NCBI RefSeq assembly: GCF_013376105.1
Contig: NZ_JAAMFM010000021.1
Coordinates: forward strand, 1 to 64,000
Length of the DNA: 64,000 nt
Origin: Arthrobacter wenxiniae
GTDB lineage: Bacteria > Actinomycetota > Actinomycetes > Actinomycetales > Micrococcaceae
Direction of reading: 5' to 3'
Shown: positions 19,020 through 27,328 of the stretch, in pieces
How positions within the stretch are numbered: position 1 is the first letter of the stretch
Layout of the letters: each line of letters begins with the position of its first letter
The notes under the pieces: model-generated
Seen by the model: only the letters and a program-made list of their open reading frames with translations
Told to the model about the DNA's origin: nothing
Databases searched by the model: none
Program-made: the position numbers and the translations under genes

Positions 19020-19736
19020 CTAACTGCGTGCCCGCACCCACAGCCGTGACGGGCGCCCCCTCACGCCGTCCGACATCTGCCCGGTCCCCGCGAGCTTGGG
19101 TTCCATGAACCGCCGGAAGGTGTCGCGCATCAGCGACGATCCGGCCACTACTTCGTGCAACTCCCGCAGGTCCTTGAGCGTGAACGGCTCCTCCAAGAGC
19201 GCACCGGGGTCCGGCGCCTCGGCATAGGCTGCCTGCATCCATTCCACGGCCTTGGCCACGATGTCGGCATGGCCGTAGGGCAACCCCGCGACTGCGCCAG
19301 GCTCCCCCGCCACTGAAGCCAGCCTGGCTTCCTCGGATGCCAGCGCCTCCCCCAGCTCGCGAAGCGGGACGACATCAACGTGTGCCACGGACAGCACCCA
19401 GCCGCGGTCATCGCGTGCAGGATCGTCGAAGACCCGCAGCTGCCGCGGCACACGGCCCAGGATGCCGGCCTTTTCGCGCAGGCACCGCAGTACCGCCTGG
19501 TCCAGCCGTTCGCGTTCGCGCAGGAGCGTGCCCGGCAGGGCCCACTCCCCCGCCCTGTCACCATCCGCGCGGCGAACCAGGAGCACACATATGCTGCCCC
19601 CCGCCACGGTTAGCACCGCGGTGTCCACCGCAACCGACGGGCGCGGGTAGTCGATCAGGGAGTGTCCGGAGCTGTCCTTGAATTCCTTCACACCATCATT
19701 TAACGCAGGGTTGCGCAAAAGAAGCAAGCGACGCAT
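19020..19736 (-). CDS. Nudix-domain transcriptional regulator, NrtR-like, with degenerate Nudix box
   Basis: A 238-residue protein with an N-terminal Nudix fold (YPRPSVAVDTAVLTVAGGSI, ADGDRAGEWALPG) and a C-terminal winged-helix part (FTLKDLRELHEVVAGSSLMR, RDTFRRFMEPKL), the architecture of NrtR/COG4111-type regulators. The Nudix box, normally GX5EX7REUXEEXGU, reads GTLLRERERLDQAVLRCLRE followed by KAGI. It lacks the REXXEE core, so hydrolysis is probably lost and the domain would be a ligand sensor. The start is uncertain: the IS1380 end lies only 11 bp upstream and leaves no ribosome site before ATG 19736. Confidence 0.8.
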   Translation of the reverse strand: MRRLLLLRNPALNDGVKEFKDSSGHSLIDYPRPSVAVDTAVLTVAGGSICVLLVRRADGDRAGEWALPGTLLRERERLDQAVLRCLREKAGILGRVPRQLRVFDDPARDDRGWVLSVAHVDVVPLRELGEALASEEARLASVAGEPGAVAGLPYGHADIVAKAVEWMQAAYAEAPDPGALLEEPFTLKDLRELHEVVAGSSLMRDTFRRFMEPKLAGTGQMSDGVRGRPSRLWVRARS

Positions 19737-19748
19737 ACTGAATTCAGT
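19737..19748. promoter_or_regulatory. 12-bp palindrome ACTGAATTCAGT at the Nudix regulator start
   Basis: A perfect palindrome lies directly between the first ATG of the regulator and the end of the IS1380 remnant. It may be part of an operator or the IS target; its position alone does not decide. Confidence 0.3.
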
Positions 19749-20655
19749 TAGCCCGGGGTTTTCATGGTGATGGCTGCTCGGGGGCGTGTTTGAGCCGCGA
19801 AAGGTGCTTCTTTGCTGGGAAATAGTGTTGTTGACGCACTGTTATACCGGCTGAAAGAAGCACCTTTCTGATGTCCAAGATTGCCGGAGTTTTCCCCTCC
19901 CCTCCCTTCCCGTCGCTACGTCGGGTCAGTCGCTGATCTCCCATGCCGGGTTGAACGTAGTGACCTCGTTCATCGACGCGCTCGGGTTTCGTGGTTTGTG
20001 TGAGGACCGGCCGAGCCCCTCCACCCCGGTGCGCAGGCAACGCTCTTGGATGCGGGCGGGCACCGGGTGACGGCGTTTTTGAGGAACTTCCCGCGCTGGC
20101 ACGGGCCCACCCTCGATGCCCGCCACCGTGCCCGGGGCCGCTGCGAGAACCGGATCAAGACGTTGAAGAACACCGGGCTGGGCAAGCTGCCCTTCTTCGA
20201 CTTCAACGCCAACCAGGCCTGGGCAAACATCGCGACCCTGGCCATGAATCTCATCTCCTGGCTGCAGCTGGCCATCCTGCCCAACGGCCACGGCGCACGC
20301 GGCTGGGACGTGAAACGGTGGCGCTACCGGCTCTTCGCGACCGCCGGGAAACTCATCACCCGCGCCCGCCGCACCTGGCTCCTCCTCCCCGAGATGTCCC
20401 CTGAAGCATCCACGGCCGCCACGCTCCTGGCCGGCATCGCCCAGCTCAAGCACCGCCGAAAACGCCTGCCCGTGCCAGCCTGAAAACCCAGGCCCGGCCC
20501 CTCCAACCACCAGAACCCCCCCGGACCAGTGGAAACCGACGCCCACCCAGCAACAACAGGCCCACCAAACACGCCCAAAAACAAGAAAACGACCCAACCG
20601 GAAATCAAATCCCAGCCAGGCAGGCCACCCAACCACCATGAAAAATCCGGGCTAA
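19748..20655 (+). mobile_element. IS1380-family element, internally deleted, both ends kept
   Basis: TTAGCCCGG followed by GGTTTTCATGGTGATGG at the left end (19748-19773) matches the inverted right end CCACCATGAAAAATCCGG then GCTAA (20635-20655). Between them lies a 0.9-kb body instead of the usual 1.6-1.7 kb. An internal 14-bp inverted repeat (19800-19813 with 19854-19867) precedes the transposase start. No target duplication is obvious. Confidence 0.8.
19871..20483 (+). pseudogene. IS1380 transposase, internal deletion and frameshift
   Basis: The gene begins MSKIAGVFPS at ATG 19871. It shifts frame, continues ISHAGLNVVTSFIDALGFRG and LCEDR, then jumps near 20040 to the C-terminal third (RCENRIKTLKNTGLGKLPFF, AWANIATLAMNLISWLQL) and ends at 20483. 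The catalytic DDE centre is missing. The C-terminal part alone (20046-20483) is open but cannot act as a transposase. Confidence 0.85.
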
Positions 20656-21463
20656 GACTCCGTTTATCATCACGTTTTTCGATCGACCGAGGCATAGAGC
20701 GCGAGATCACCGCGGATTTCTTTGATTTGGCCGAATCGGGACCATGACTGCCAAATATTGGCCTTCGATCGTCCTACTCACGGCGCTGAACACGGGAAGT
20801 AAACCAGAATCCTGCCCGCCGGACAGCGATCAACCCGGCGCTGCAACATGCCCTTCCAGGTCACACCAATCGACCGCCGTGCATCGAACCGACGGCCCAC
20901 GAACGGTGACAGAATTGTCGTACCAGCCCTGCTTTCTTCCCGTCAGCCGAACTTCCAAACCGTCCCGGATAGGACCGGCTTTCGCCTTGGCATCCTCTAC
21001 ACGGGACGCCACTTCGGGACGAGCCACGTAGAAACGTTAGTTTGGCGTCAGGGATTGTTGGAGCTACAGACCACCCGGCAATGAATGCCGTCGTCATTCA
21101 CTGCCATGTGGAGGCCGCGCATAGGGTTCGCAGCACGGGGCCGGAGCCTACTTTTGACCTTGCCGTTCCGACTCAATCCGAGCCTCATGGCTCGAAGGGG
21201 CGGATGGGGTCTCCATCAAATCCATGCCGGCAGCCGCGCCCCTCCCTTTGCGACTGCCGGCCTTGGAACGATGTCGTTGGAACATGAACAACAAACGTAC
21301 GACGACACCGGCTAATCCAACTACGGGCAGAGCGTTCCCCAATGAATCCGTGGGTGGTGCCTAGCTCATGGCCTGCCCCCGTCTTCCGCTTTGCTTAAAT
21401 TCCTACTTTCATTTTTCCCTCGGTTCCTTTGCGATTTCGTGGACAGGCATAAGGAAATGCTGC
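20656..21463. other. Intergenic region with diverged repeat copy B
   Basis: No gene is supportable. It holds the second copy of the repeat seen at 335-377 (here 20753-20789) and a hairpin at about 21078-21106 (GCAATGAATG with CATTCACTGC, one mismatch). A minus-strand frame with a hydrophobic stretch near 21290-21340 is not recognisable. Confidence 0.4.
20753..20789. repeat. Diverged intergenic repeat, copy B
   Basis: Shares AAATATT, CGATCGTCCTAC (20766-20777) and TCACGGC-CTGA with the copy at 335-377, immediately beyond the right end of the IS1380 remnant. Confidence 0.5.
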
Positions 21464-22687
21464 TCAGGGCCGCGCGCGGGGCAAAAGGACGTTGACTACG
21501 GCCCCGCTCCCATGCAGCCGGGGCTCCACCACGATCTTCCCATTGTGCCGTGCCACGATCTCGGCCACCAGGGCGAGGCCAAGTCCATAGTGCCTAACGG
21601 CGCCGGACTTGCCGGCGGGCGGGCGCGTCGACGCGAAGCGTTCAAAGACCCTCGTCTCGGTCCCGGCCGCGAAGCCGGGGCCGTCGTCGATGACGCGTAT
21701 GGCTGCGTCCCGGCCCTGGACGGTAACCTCGACCTCCACGCTCGTTGCGGCGTGGTCAAGGGCGTTGGCGATCAGTGCGGTGAACACGCGCCGAAGAGCC
21801 ACCTCCGAGCCCCGGACATTGACCGGGCCCGGCGATCCGGTACGTGTCAACCGGATGAGGCGCTGCTGTGCCTCCGGTTCGGACAGTGCTGCGGCACTGT
21901 CCGCGATGGTGACAATGTCCTGGAGGGTGTGACCCATGGCTTCTCGGGGATCCGCGGACAGCAGCAGGTCGTCCAGGATCCCGGTAAGCATCCTGGCATC
22001 ATCCACAAGCCCTCCCACACCGGACGCCACGTCACCGCCGGAGAGTCCCGTTCCGCTGCCCTGGAGTTTGCGGCGCAGTAGCTGGGCGCGGGTGCTCAAC
22101 AGGGTCAGCGGGGTGCGCAGTTCATGGCTGGCGTCGGCAACAAACCGGCGCTGCAGGGCCAGGCTCTCCGCCATCGGCCGCATGGCCCGCCGGGCTATCC
22201 AGACGGACAGGCCCGCCGCCAATCCTGCCGCGACCACGGTGGCTATCGAGAGGGCGAGCGTCAGGCGGTTCAGTTCCTCCTCGCGCTCGCGCCGGTCGAC
22301 GGCCACCTGGACGACTCTCCCGTTCCGGTATGTCGTCAAAATGGTGTAGGACTTCCCATCGATCCTGGTGTCAAGCAGTTCGTCCTGCCGGGAAGCGGAG
22401 ACCTGGGTGATCGCCGCGGCATCGGGCAGACCGGGAGGCGCGGCAGGGGACAGCAGCAACTGTCCGTGAGCGCTGATGGCGACGAAGACCCCCAACGGCG
22501 CGTCGGAGGGCGAATCGACCAGGGCCGCGCCCGCCAGGGTCTTGGTGGTCGATTCATGGACGCCCGCGGCCACGATCGAGTAGATGAGGGCGCCGACCAG
22601 GACAAACAGCACCACGATCAGCGCGGTGAACTGCAGCGCAAGCCACAACACCGCGCGCCTGAGCTCGGTCTGGTCCCGCGGGTTCAA
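21464..22687 (-). CDS. Two-component sensor histidine kinase
   Basis: A 407-residue membrane kinase. It has two membrane helices (about residues 13-41 and 140-165) flanking an extracytoplasmic sensor, then the phosphoacceptor box FVADASHELRTPL with His188, and an ATPase domain with N, G1 (DDGPGF) and G2 (HYGLGLALV) boxes. I place the start at TTG 22687, which overlaps the stop of the response-regulator tail as TTGA; a longer frame to 22735 would run through that tail. The IS1182 element now separates it from its regulator and probably from its promoter. Confidence 0.85.
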   Translation of the reverse strand: MNPRDQTELRRAVLWLALQFTALIVVLFVLVGALIYSIVAAGVHESTTKTLAGAALVDSPSDAPLGVFVAISAHGQLLLSPAAPPGLPDAAAITQVSASRQDELLDTRIDGKSYTILTTYRNGRVVQVAVDRREREEELNRLTLALSIATVVAAGLAAGLSVWIARRAMRPMAESLALQRRFVADASHELRTPLTLLSTRAQLLRRKLQGSGTGLSGGDVASGVGGLVDDARMLTGILDDLLLSADPREAMGHTLQDIVTIADSAAALSEPEAQQRLIRLTRTGSPGPVNVRGSEVALRRVFTALIANALDHAATSVEVEVTVQGRDAAIRVIDDGPGFAAGTETRVFERFASTRPPAGKSGAVRHYGLGLALVAEIVARHNGKIVVEPRLHGSGAVVNVLLPRARP

Positions 22688-22746
22688 GCCAGCGGCCCCA
22701 GCCGGTACCCGACGCCGCGGACCGTGACGACGCATGACCGCCCTAG
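22684..22746 (-). pseudogene. Detached 3' end of the response-regulator gene
   Basis: In the frame leading into TGA 22684-22686 the minus strand reads LGRSCVVTVRGVGYRLGPLA, the C-terminal wing of an OmpR/PhoB-type DNA-binding domain. It completes the regulator at 24696-25376 if the intervening IS1182 element and one CTAG are removed. Confidence 0.9.
22743..22746. repeat. IS1182 target-site duplication, left copy (CTAG)
   Basis: CTAG here and at 24767-24770 directly flank the element; removing one copy plus the IS restores the regulator reading frame. Confidence 0.85.
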
Positions 22747-24766
22747 GTGGCTGGTGTCGAACGGGCTATCTGGTGGTGTCATTGCTGACTGGGTCCGTTT
22801 TTAAGACGGCGTGAGGCTGTTGGTGGTTGCCTGATTGGCGTGTCGGAAGGCATTTTTTGGGGTCCGTTGCGGGCGCTTGGGGGCTGGCAGGGCAGCGCCG
22901 GTGACCGTAGTGGCCCGGTCGGCCCTCGCCCCGGCTCTCATGCCGGGACCATGGCCGATCGGACCGGTCCGGAGGGGGTGATGTGGCTGATTTTGAGCAC
23001 GCCAAGCCGGGCGATGTTCACGGCTGCGGCCAACAGGGAGAAATCGGCGTTGACTTTGGTGCGGCCACGGACCCTCGCCCGCCGTCCGCCGTGCTTGCGC
23101 CGCATCAGATGCCCGATCTTGCGTTCGACCTTGGGACGGGTGGCCCGGTACTCGTCCCGCCATGCCGGGTCCCTCTGTGTTTCCCGTGCCCTGACAAGTT
23201 CTGCTTCATACCGGCTGATGCTGATCGTGCGCCCATCCCTGGAGGCCGTGCATTGGGCGGCCAGCGGACACGCCGTGCAGGCGGCACCGAAGGCGGCCTT
23301 CCCGCCGCCGCCCTTGGCCGGGCGGATCGGCACGGTCACGTTCGCCGGGCAGCTCACCATGCTGGCAGCGGTGTCGATAATGAAGCGGTCCTTGGCGAAG
23401 CGTCCGCCCGGTGCCACCGGCGGCTGAACCTTCACCATCACGGTCGCGCCGGCTTTTTCCAGATCCACCAGGAACGCCCCGGCCCCGTACGCGGCATCCC
23501 CATACACAGCCAACGGCCCGCCATCAACGTCCTGTCCGCCTCCGGCACCGCCAGCCTCCAGCCCTTCATTGGCCCCGGTGGCCAGGGTGTTGTGGCCTTC
23601 ACCGGTGTCTTCGAGAAGGTCCTTGTCAGTGTCCTTACCAGCGGATTCCTCCGGGGCAACCGGGGAGGCTGGGGAGGCCGGGGTGCCCAGTTCATCGGCG
23701 AGCAGCCCGGCGGCTGGTTCCGCATCGCCGGTGTTCCCGGCGGTGACGGTGGTCGCGGTGATGATCTCGGAGTCCGGGTCGATGGCCAGGTGGCCCTTGT
23801 ATCCGTCGAAGCCGCGCGCCGCGGTCTTGTGCCCGTGCCGGGCTTCCGGATCGACGGTGGAAATTACACGATCCTTCGCGACGCGCCGGGCGATGTGGAA
23901 CACCCCGTCCACGCAATCCAGGTCCTGCCCGAGAAGGGTCGCCAGCAGTTCCCCCGCCTGGGCCACGCCCTTCCCGAACTCCTGGCCCTCCAGCACGGCC
24001 AGGGCAGCGTGTCCGTCCTTGGCCAGCCCGTCCACTATCTGCTTGCGGGCCGCCGCGTCGTCGTAATCGCAGACCGGTTTCCCGGCCGTTGCGTAGTCAT
24101 CATCGCGTGTCAGCACGGCACGCAGCAACGCCTCCAGTTCCGGACCGGCCACCCGCAGCAGGCCCCGGATGCCGGAACGGAGCAGTGTTACGGTGTCCAT
24201 CGTGGCGACCGCGTCATACAACGGGGTCGAATCCAGCACCCGCTTGCGCCCCACCAACCCCGCTGCCTTCGCCGCGTCCAGGGCCACCTGGAAAATTCGT
24301 TCCGGAGAATCCGAGGCGGCCAGGCGGGCACGCATGTCCACCAGAACGGTGTGCACGAACCCCGGGTAGTCAAAGGCCAGCCCGCCGGCGGAGTACTTCC
24401 ACCGCGCGTCGAAGGAGAACCGGTCCACCGCCTCACGGTCCGAACAGCCCTCGATGCGCTGCAGGACCATCACGACAGCCACGATCATCGGCGGCACACT
24501 GCGCCGGCCGACGTCGGTAAACAAGTCCGCGAACATCTCATCCGGGAACAGGTTGAAGCACTCCCGATGCAGCACCGCATAGATCGAGTCCTCAGCGACC
24601 CGGCCATGGCAATAGCCGACCGTGCTGCGCAGCAAGTCACCCTGCGTCGGCGCCATCCCTAACGTCATCGGCTACTCCTGAATCCCGGGAATCACTTACC
24701 TAATTTTCCCAAAGGGCACGCCCGGACCAGGTAGCGCCACACCACCAAATGAAAAACACCACCCAC
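22747..24766 (-). mobile_element. Complete IS1182-family insertion sequence (2020 bp)
   Basis: The element is bounded by CTAG duplications. Its ends are imperfect inverted repeats: GTGGCTGGTGT at the left and GTGGGTGGTGT at the right (read inward), each followed after a short gap by TGGTGGTGT. It carries one full-length transposase. The intact gene and clean duplications suggest a fairly recent insertion. Confidence 0.9.
22938..24668 (-). CDS. IS1182-family transposase
   Basis: A 576-residue DDE transposase. The N-terminal domain (VLHRECFNLFPDEMFADLF, RRSVPPMIVAVVMVLQ, EGCSDREAVDRFSFDARWKY) is typical of IS1182. Catalytic-region motifs are LDSTPLYDAVATMD, AVYGDAAYG and KVERKIGHLMRR for the Asp, Asp and Glu. 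A Cys-containing segment (CTACPLAAQCTASRDGR) precedes the last block as in IS1182/IS5-like relatives. The frame is uninterrupted, so the element may still be active. A long antisense frame over it is a codon-bias shadow. Confidence 0.95.
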   Translation of the reverse strand: MTLGMAPTQGDLLRSTVGYCHGRVAEDSIYAVLHRECFNLFPDEMFADLFTDVGRRSVPPMIVAVVMVLQRIEGCSDREAVDRFSFDARWKYSAGGLAFDYPGFVHTVLVDMRARLAASDSPERIFQVALDAAKAAGLVGRKRVLDSTPLYDAVATMDTVTLLRSGIRGLLRVAGPELEALLRAVLTRDDDYATAGKPVCDYDDAAARKQIVDGLAKDGHAALAVLEGQEFGKGVAQAGELLATLLGQDLDCVDGVFHIARRVAKDRVISTVDPEARHGHKTAARGFDGYKGHLAIDPDSEIITATTVTAGNTGDAEPAAGLLADELGTPASPASPVAPEESAGKDTDKDLLEDTGEGHNTLATGANEGLEAGGAGGGQDVDGGPLAVYGDAAYGAGAFLVDLEKAGATVMVKVQPPVAPGGRFAKDRFIIDTAASMVSCPANVTVPIRPAKGGGGKAAFGAACTACPLAAQCTASRDGRTISISRYEAELVRARETQRDPAWRDEYRATRPKVERKIGHLMRRKHGGRRARVRGRTKVNADFSLLAAAVNIARLGVLKISHITPSGPVRSAMVPA

Positions 24767-25376
24767 CTAGTTTCTTGCGCAGATAGTGCACGTAGGTGTC
24801 CACCACGCCCTCGTCGTCGGCCTCGGCGAAGACGCTGTCCACCAGCGCCTGCCGGATGAAGGTTTGCCGCGGGCTGCGGGCCAGGTACGCCAACAGCCCG
24901 CATTCCCGCTCGGAAAGAACGACGACGGCTCCCCCGTCCAGTGTCACGGTCCGGTTCGCGCTCTCCAGAAGGCCGCCGGGGACCCGCACGGCGTCCGAGA
25001 CGGCCGCATGCCGGCGCACCAGGGACCTGAGCCGCGCCAGCAGCTCGTCAATGTCAAAGGGCTTGCCGAGGTAGTCCTCGGCGCCCCTGTCCAGGCCCTC
25101 GACCCGGTCGGCGGGATTGCTCAGCGCCGACAGGATCAACGCCGGGGCCGTGACCCCCTTGGCGCGCAGCCGTCCCAGGAGGTCCAGACCGTCCAGGGCC
25201 GGCAGCCCCCGGTCCAGCAGGAGGATGTCAAAGCGGCGGGTCAGCCCTTCATGCAGCGCGCGCTGGCCGTCATGGACGGCCACCACCTCGTAGCCCTCAC
25301 CTTCGAGTATTTCCTGCAACATTGACGCCAGGGCTGCGTCGTCCTCAACCACCAGGACGGAGAGTGTGTCCGACAT
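24696..25376 (-). CDS. OmpR/PhoB-type response regulator, C-terminus replaced by IS1182 sequence
   Basis: The receiver domain is complete: acidic pair at residues 11-13, phosphoacceptor Asp55 in ILLLDRGLPALDG, Thr/Ser region and Lys in LGKPFDIDELLARL. The winged-helix domain follows (LSERECGLLAYLARSPRQTF, VDTYVHYLRKKLG). At about residue 203 the frame enters the IS, so the wing VVTVRGVGYRLG is replaced by about 23 foreign residues (GWCFSFGGVALPGPG and onward). DNA binding is probably impaired or lost. The native gene continued directly into the histidine kinase. Confidence 0.9.
   Translation of the reverse strand: MSDTLSVLVVEDDAALASMLQEILEGEGYEVVAVHDGQRALHEGLTRRFDILLLDRGLPALDGLDLLGRLRAKGVTAPALILSALSNPADRVEGLDRGAEDYLGKPFDIDELLARLRSLVRRHAAVSDAVRVPGGLLESANRTVTLDGGAVVVLSERECGLLAYLARSPRQTFIRQALVDSVFAEADDEGVVDTYVHYLRKKLGGWCFSFGGVALPGPGVPFGKIR
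24767..24770. repeat. IS1182 target-site duplication, right copy (CTAG)
   Basis: Pairs with 22743-22746. Confidence 0.85.
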
Positions 25377-25525
25377 GATCTGAAGTATAGGCGCCCTGGA
25401 CGGGCTCCAGGTTCCGCGGCGCCGTCCAAGAATCCTCTAAGAATGAACGCATAGCGTCGGGGGCAGGAGGCGCCGTGCTTGCGGCCCGGCGCCCGACATC
25501 ATCCACAGCGCAAGGAGCCCATCGA

Positions 25526-26044
25526 ATGCCCCACTCGTCAAGCCCGGCCAACGACCAGGCCACGGCCCGTCCAACGCCCGTCCAGCGCGCGGGCGGCCGC
25601 TTCGGCCTCGAACGCCCCCGGCGAGGACGCCAGCCCGGCCCGGGCAGGTTCCTCGTGGCCGCAGTCGTCGCCATTCTCGGCTCGCTGGCCGCCTGCGCGG
25701 CGATCGTGGCGGCCGGCACCGCCATCTTCCCGGCAACGGCCGGCTACGAGCATTTCCGGTTCCTGGACTACGCGAAGTTGACGGTACCGGGGGTGGCCCT
25801 GGCCTCCCTGGCCTGGCTGGCCGTCACCCTGTACACGCCGCGGGCACGGCTGCTCTTTGGCTGGCTCACCGTCGTCGTCACGGTGGGCGGCCTGGCCCCT
25901 GACCTCTGGATCCTGTACCGCGGGGCCCCGCCCGCCGCCGTGCTGATCCTGGTCGTCATGCACCTGGCCTTGGCTGCGGTCACCTACCCGGCCCTGGTGC
26001 TCATTGCGCCGCAAAGGCTGGAGCCGCGCGCACCGCGCAGTTGA
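25526..26044 (+). CDS. DUF6069-type membrane protein
   Basis: A 172-residue protein with a basic, Pro-rich N-terminus of about 45 residues and four membrane helices (FLVAAVVAILGSLAACAAIV; VPGVALASLAWLAVTL; LFGWLTVVVTVGGL; VLILVVMHLALAAVTYPAL). It looks like the DUF6069 family; its role is unknown. ATG 25526 has AAGGAG eight bases upstream. It is divergent from the response regulator and convergent with apbE. Confidence 0.8.
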   Translation: MPHSSSPANDQATARPTPVQRAGGRFGLERPRRGRQPGPGRFLVAAVVAILGSLAACAAIVAAGTAIFPATAGYEHFRFLDYAKLTVPGVALASLAWLAVTLYTPRARLLFGWLTVVVTVGGLAPDLWILYRGAPPAAVLILVVMHLALAAVTYPALVLIAPQRLEPRAPRS

Positions 26045-26070
26045 GTGGTGGCCGGGACTTCCACCACCGG

Positions 26071-26823
26071 TCACCTTGGCGCCGGCGCCAGCCAGCGCCG
26101 AAGTTCTCCGGCATCGGTGACGGTGCCATCCGCCAACTGGGCAAGGACACTGCAGTCGTAGCGTTCAGCAGCCCAGCGCGGGCCGTCGGGGCCCATCGCG
26201 AACACCGTCGTCGCGAGCACGTCCGCGACGGTCAAGTCGGCGGCGACCACGGAAACGCTTGCGAACGCGCGGGCGGGGCGGCCCGTGCGGCCGTCGACGA
26301 TGTGCAGTCCCCGCTCGTACGTGGCGGATGTGGCAACGGCCATGTCGCGGAGCGCGAGCACCGCCATCATCCGTTGCGGAGACTCCGGGGAGCGGATGCC
26401 AACATTCCAGGCCGTGCCGGGCCCGCTGCCTCCGGCGGCCACGACGTCTCCGCCGGCGTTGAGAACGAAATTCGCCACCCCCAGCACCCTGAGCCGCTGG
26501 GCCGCCCGTTGGGTGGCCCAGCCCTTCACGATGCCGTTCAGGTCCCAACGGCCGGGTGCGGCCTGCAAGGAAAAGACGCCGCCGGAGACCGCGGCGAACC
26601 GTGCCGCCAGTTCGTGCACCTCCAGGAACGCCGGCCCGGTCGTCTCCAGGGTCAGCTCGCCGCGGTTGAGCCGGCTGAGCTGGCTGCCGGGAAGGTACGG
26701 ACTGAAAATCGCATCCGCCTCATGCAACAGTGCGAAGGCTTCCTTGGCCGCGGCGTGATGGTCCCCCGCGTCGCGGATGTCCAGGGACATGGGGATGCCC
26801 ATGACGGTGTCCAGAAACCGCAT
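26071..26823 (-). CDS. apbE: FAD:protein FMN transferase
   Basis: A 250-residue ApbE-family flavin transferase, which attaches FMN through a phosphoester to a Thr of partner proteins. It shows the family start MRFLDTVMGIPMSLDI, the DLNGIVKGWATQRAAQRL block, NAGGDVVAAG, SPESPQRMMAVLALRDMAVATS and a late T(A/V)ADVLATTVFAMG. It has no signal peptide and is shorter than secreted ApbEs. Its ATG overlaps the stop of the FMN-binding protein gene as TGATG, so the two are coupled and that protein is the obvious substrate. Confidence 0.93.
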   Translation of the reverse strand: MRFLDTVMGIPMSLDIRDAGDHHAAAKEAFALLHEADAIFSPYLPGSQLSRLNRGELTLETTGPAFLEVHELAARFAAVSGGVFSLQAAPGRWDLNGIVKGWATQRAAQRLRVLGVANFVLNAGGDVVAAGGSGPGTAWNVGIRSPESPQRMMAVLALRDMAVATSATYERGLHIVDGRTGRPARAFASVSVVAADLTVADVLATTVFAMGPDGPRWAAERYDCSVLAQLADGTVTDAGELRRWLAPAPR

Positions 26824-27326
26824 CAGGGCAGCTTGTCGATCGCCGACTGGACCGACTGCAAGTAGCCGGTGGAGGTGTACGTGCCGCCGCTGACGGTGTC
26901 GACCTTGGCCGACTGCGAGGTGAGGACCTCCTGCAGGAGGGTGGGGGGCACCACCTGCGCGACCTGCTGGTCGTAGTTTCCGGCGTCGGGAACCTGGAGT
27001 ACGTTCACGCCGGTGATCTTCCTGCCGGCGAAGGAGACCGCCACCTGCACGTTGCCGTACGGCGTACTCTCGGGATCGCCCGTGATGGTCCTGACCGACG
27101 GGCCCGTGCCGGAGCCGGCCGCCCGGGGACCACTGGGCGCCGCGGACTGTGTGGAGGTTCCGGGAGCGGCGCCCCCAGCGGTCGTCGGCTTGGCTGTCGC
27201 CGTCGGGAGCGAGCTGGCGAGGGCCGAGTGCTCCTGCGCCGAATACAACCGCAGGCCGAATGTCGCCCCCAAGACGATGAAAATCGCCAGGAAAAGGGCC
27301 GTGCCCTTCCACTTCCGTCCGTTCAT
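26823..27326 (-). CDS. FMN-binding domain protein, membrane-anchored
   Basis: A 167-residue protein with an N-terminal membrane anchor (TALFLAIFIVLGATFGLRL), a Ser/Thr/Gly/Pro linker, and an extracytoplasmic FMN_bind domain. DTVSGGTYTSTGY near the C-terminus is the flavinylation motif, whose Thr would receive FMN from the adjacent ApbE. ATG 27326 lies 2 bp after the stop of the reductase gene (an overlapping TTG at 27332 is possible). It likely carries electrons outside the membrane. Confidence 0.9.
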   Translation of the reverse strand: MNGRKWKGTALFLAIFIVLGATFGLRLYSAQEHSALASSLPTATAKPTTAGGAAPGTSTQSAAPSGPRAAGSGTGPSVRTITGDPESTPYGNVQVAVSFAGRKITGVNVLQVPDAGNYDQQVAQVVPPTLLQEVLTSQSAKVDTVSGGTYTSTGYLQSVQSAIDKLP

Positions 27327-27328
27327 AA

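Noticed and set aside
21140-21345. Possible cell-wall-sorting-like tail on the minus strand (LPVVGLAGVVVRLLF...)
   Set aside because: No LPxTG motif, no upstream protein body and no consistent frame, so it was not called.
22983-24662. Long plus-strand frame of 559 codons
   Set aside because: It lies exactly antisense to the IS1182 transposase, has low-complexity composition and no family resemblance: a codon-bias shadow.
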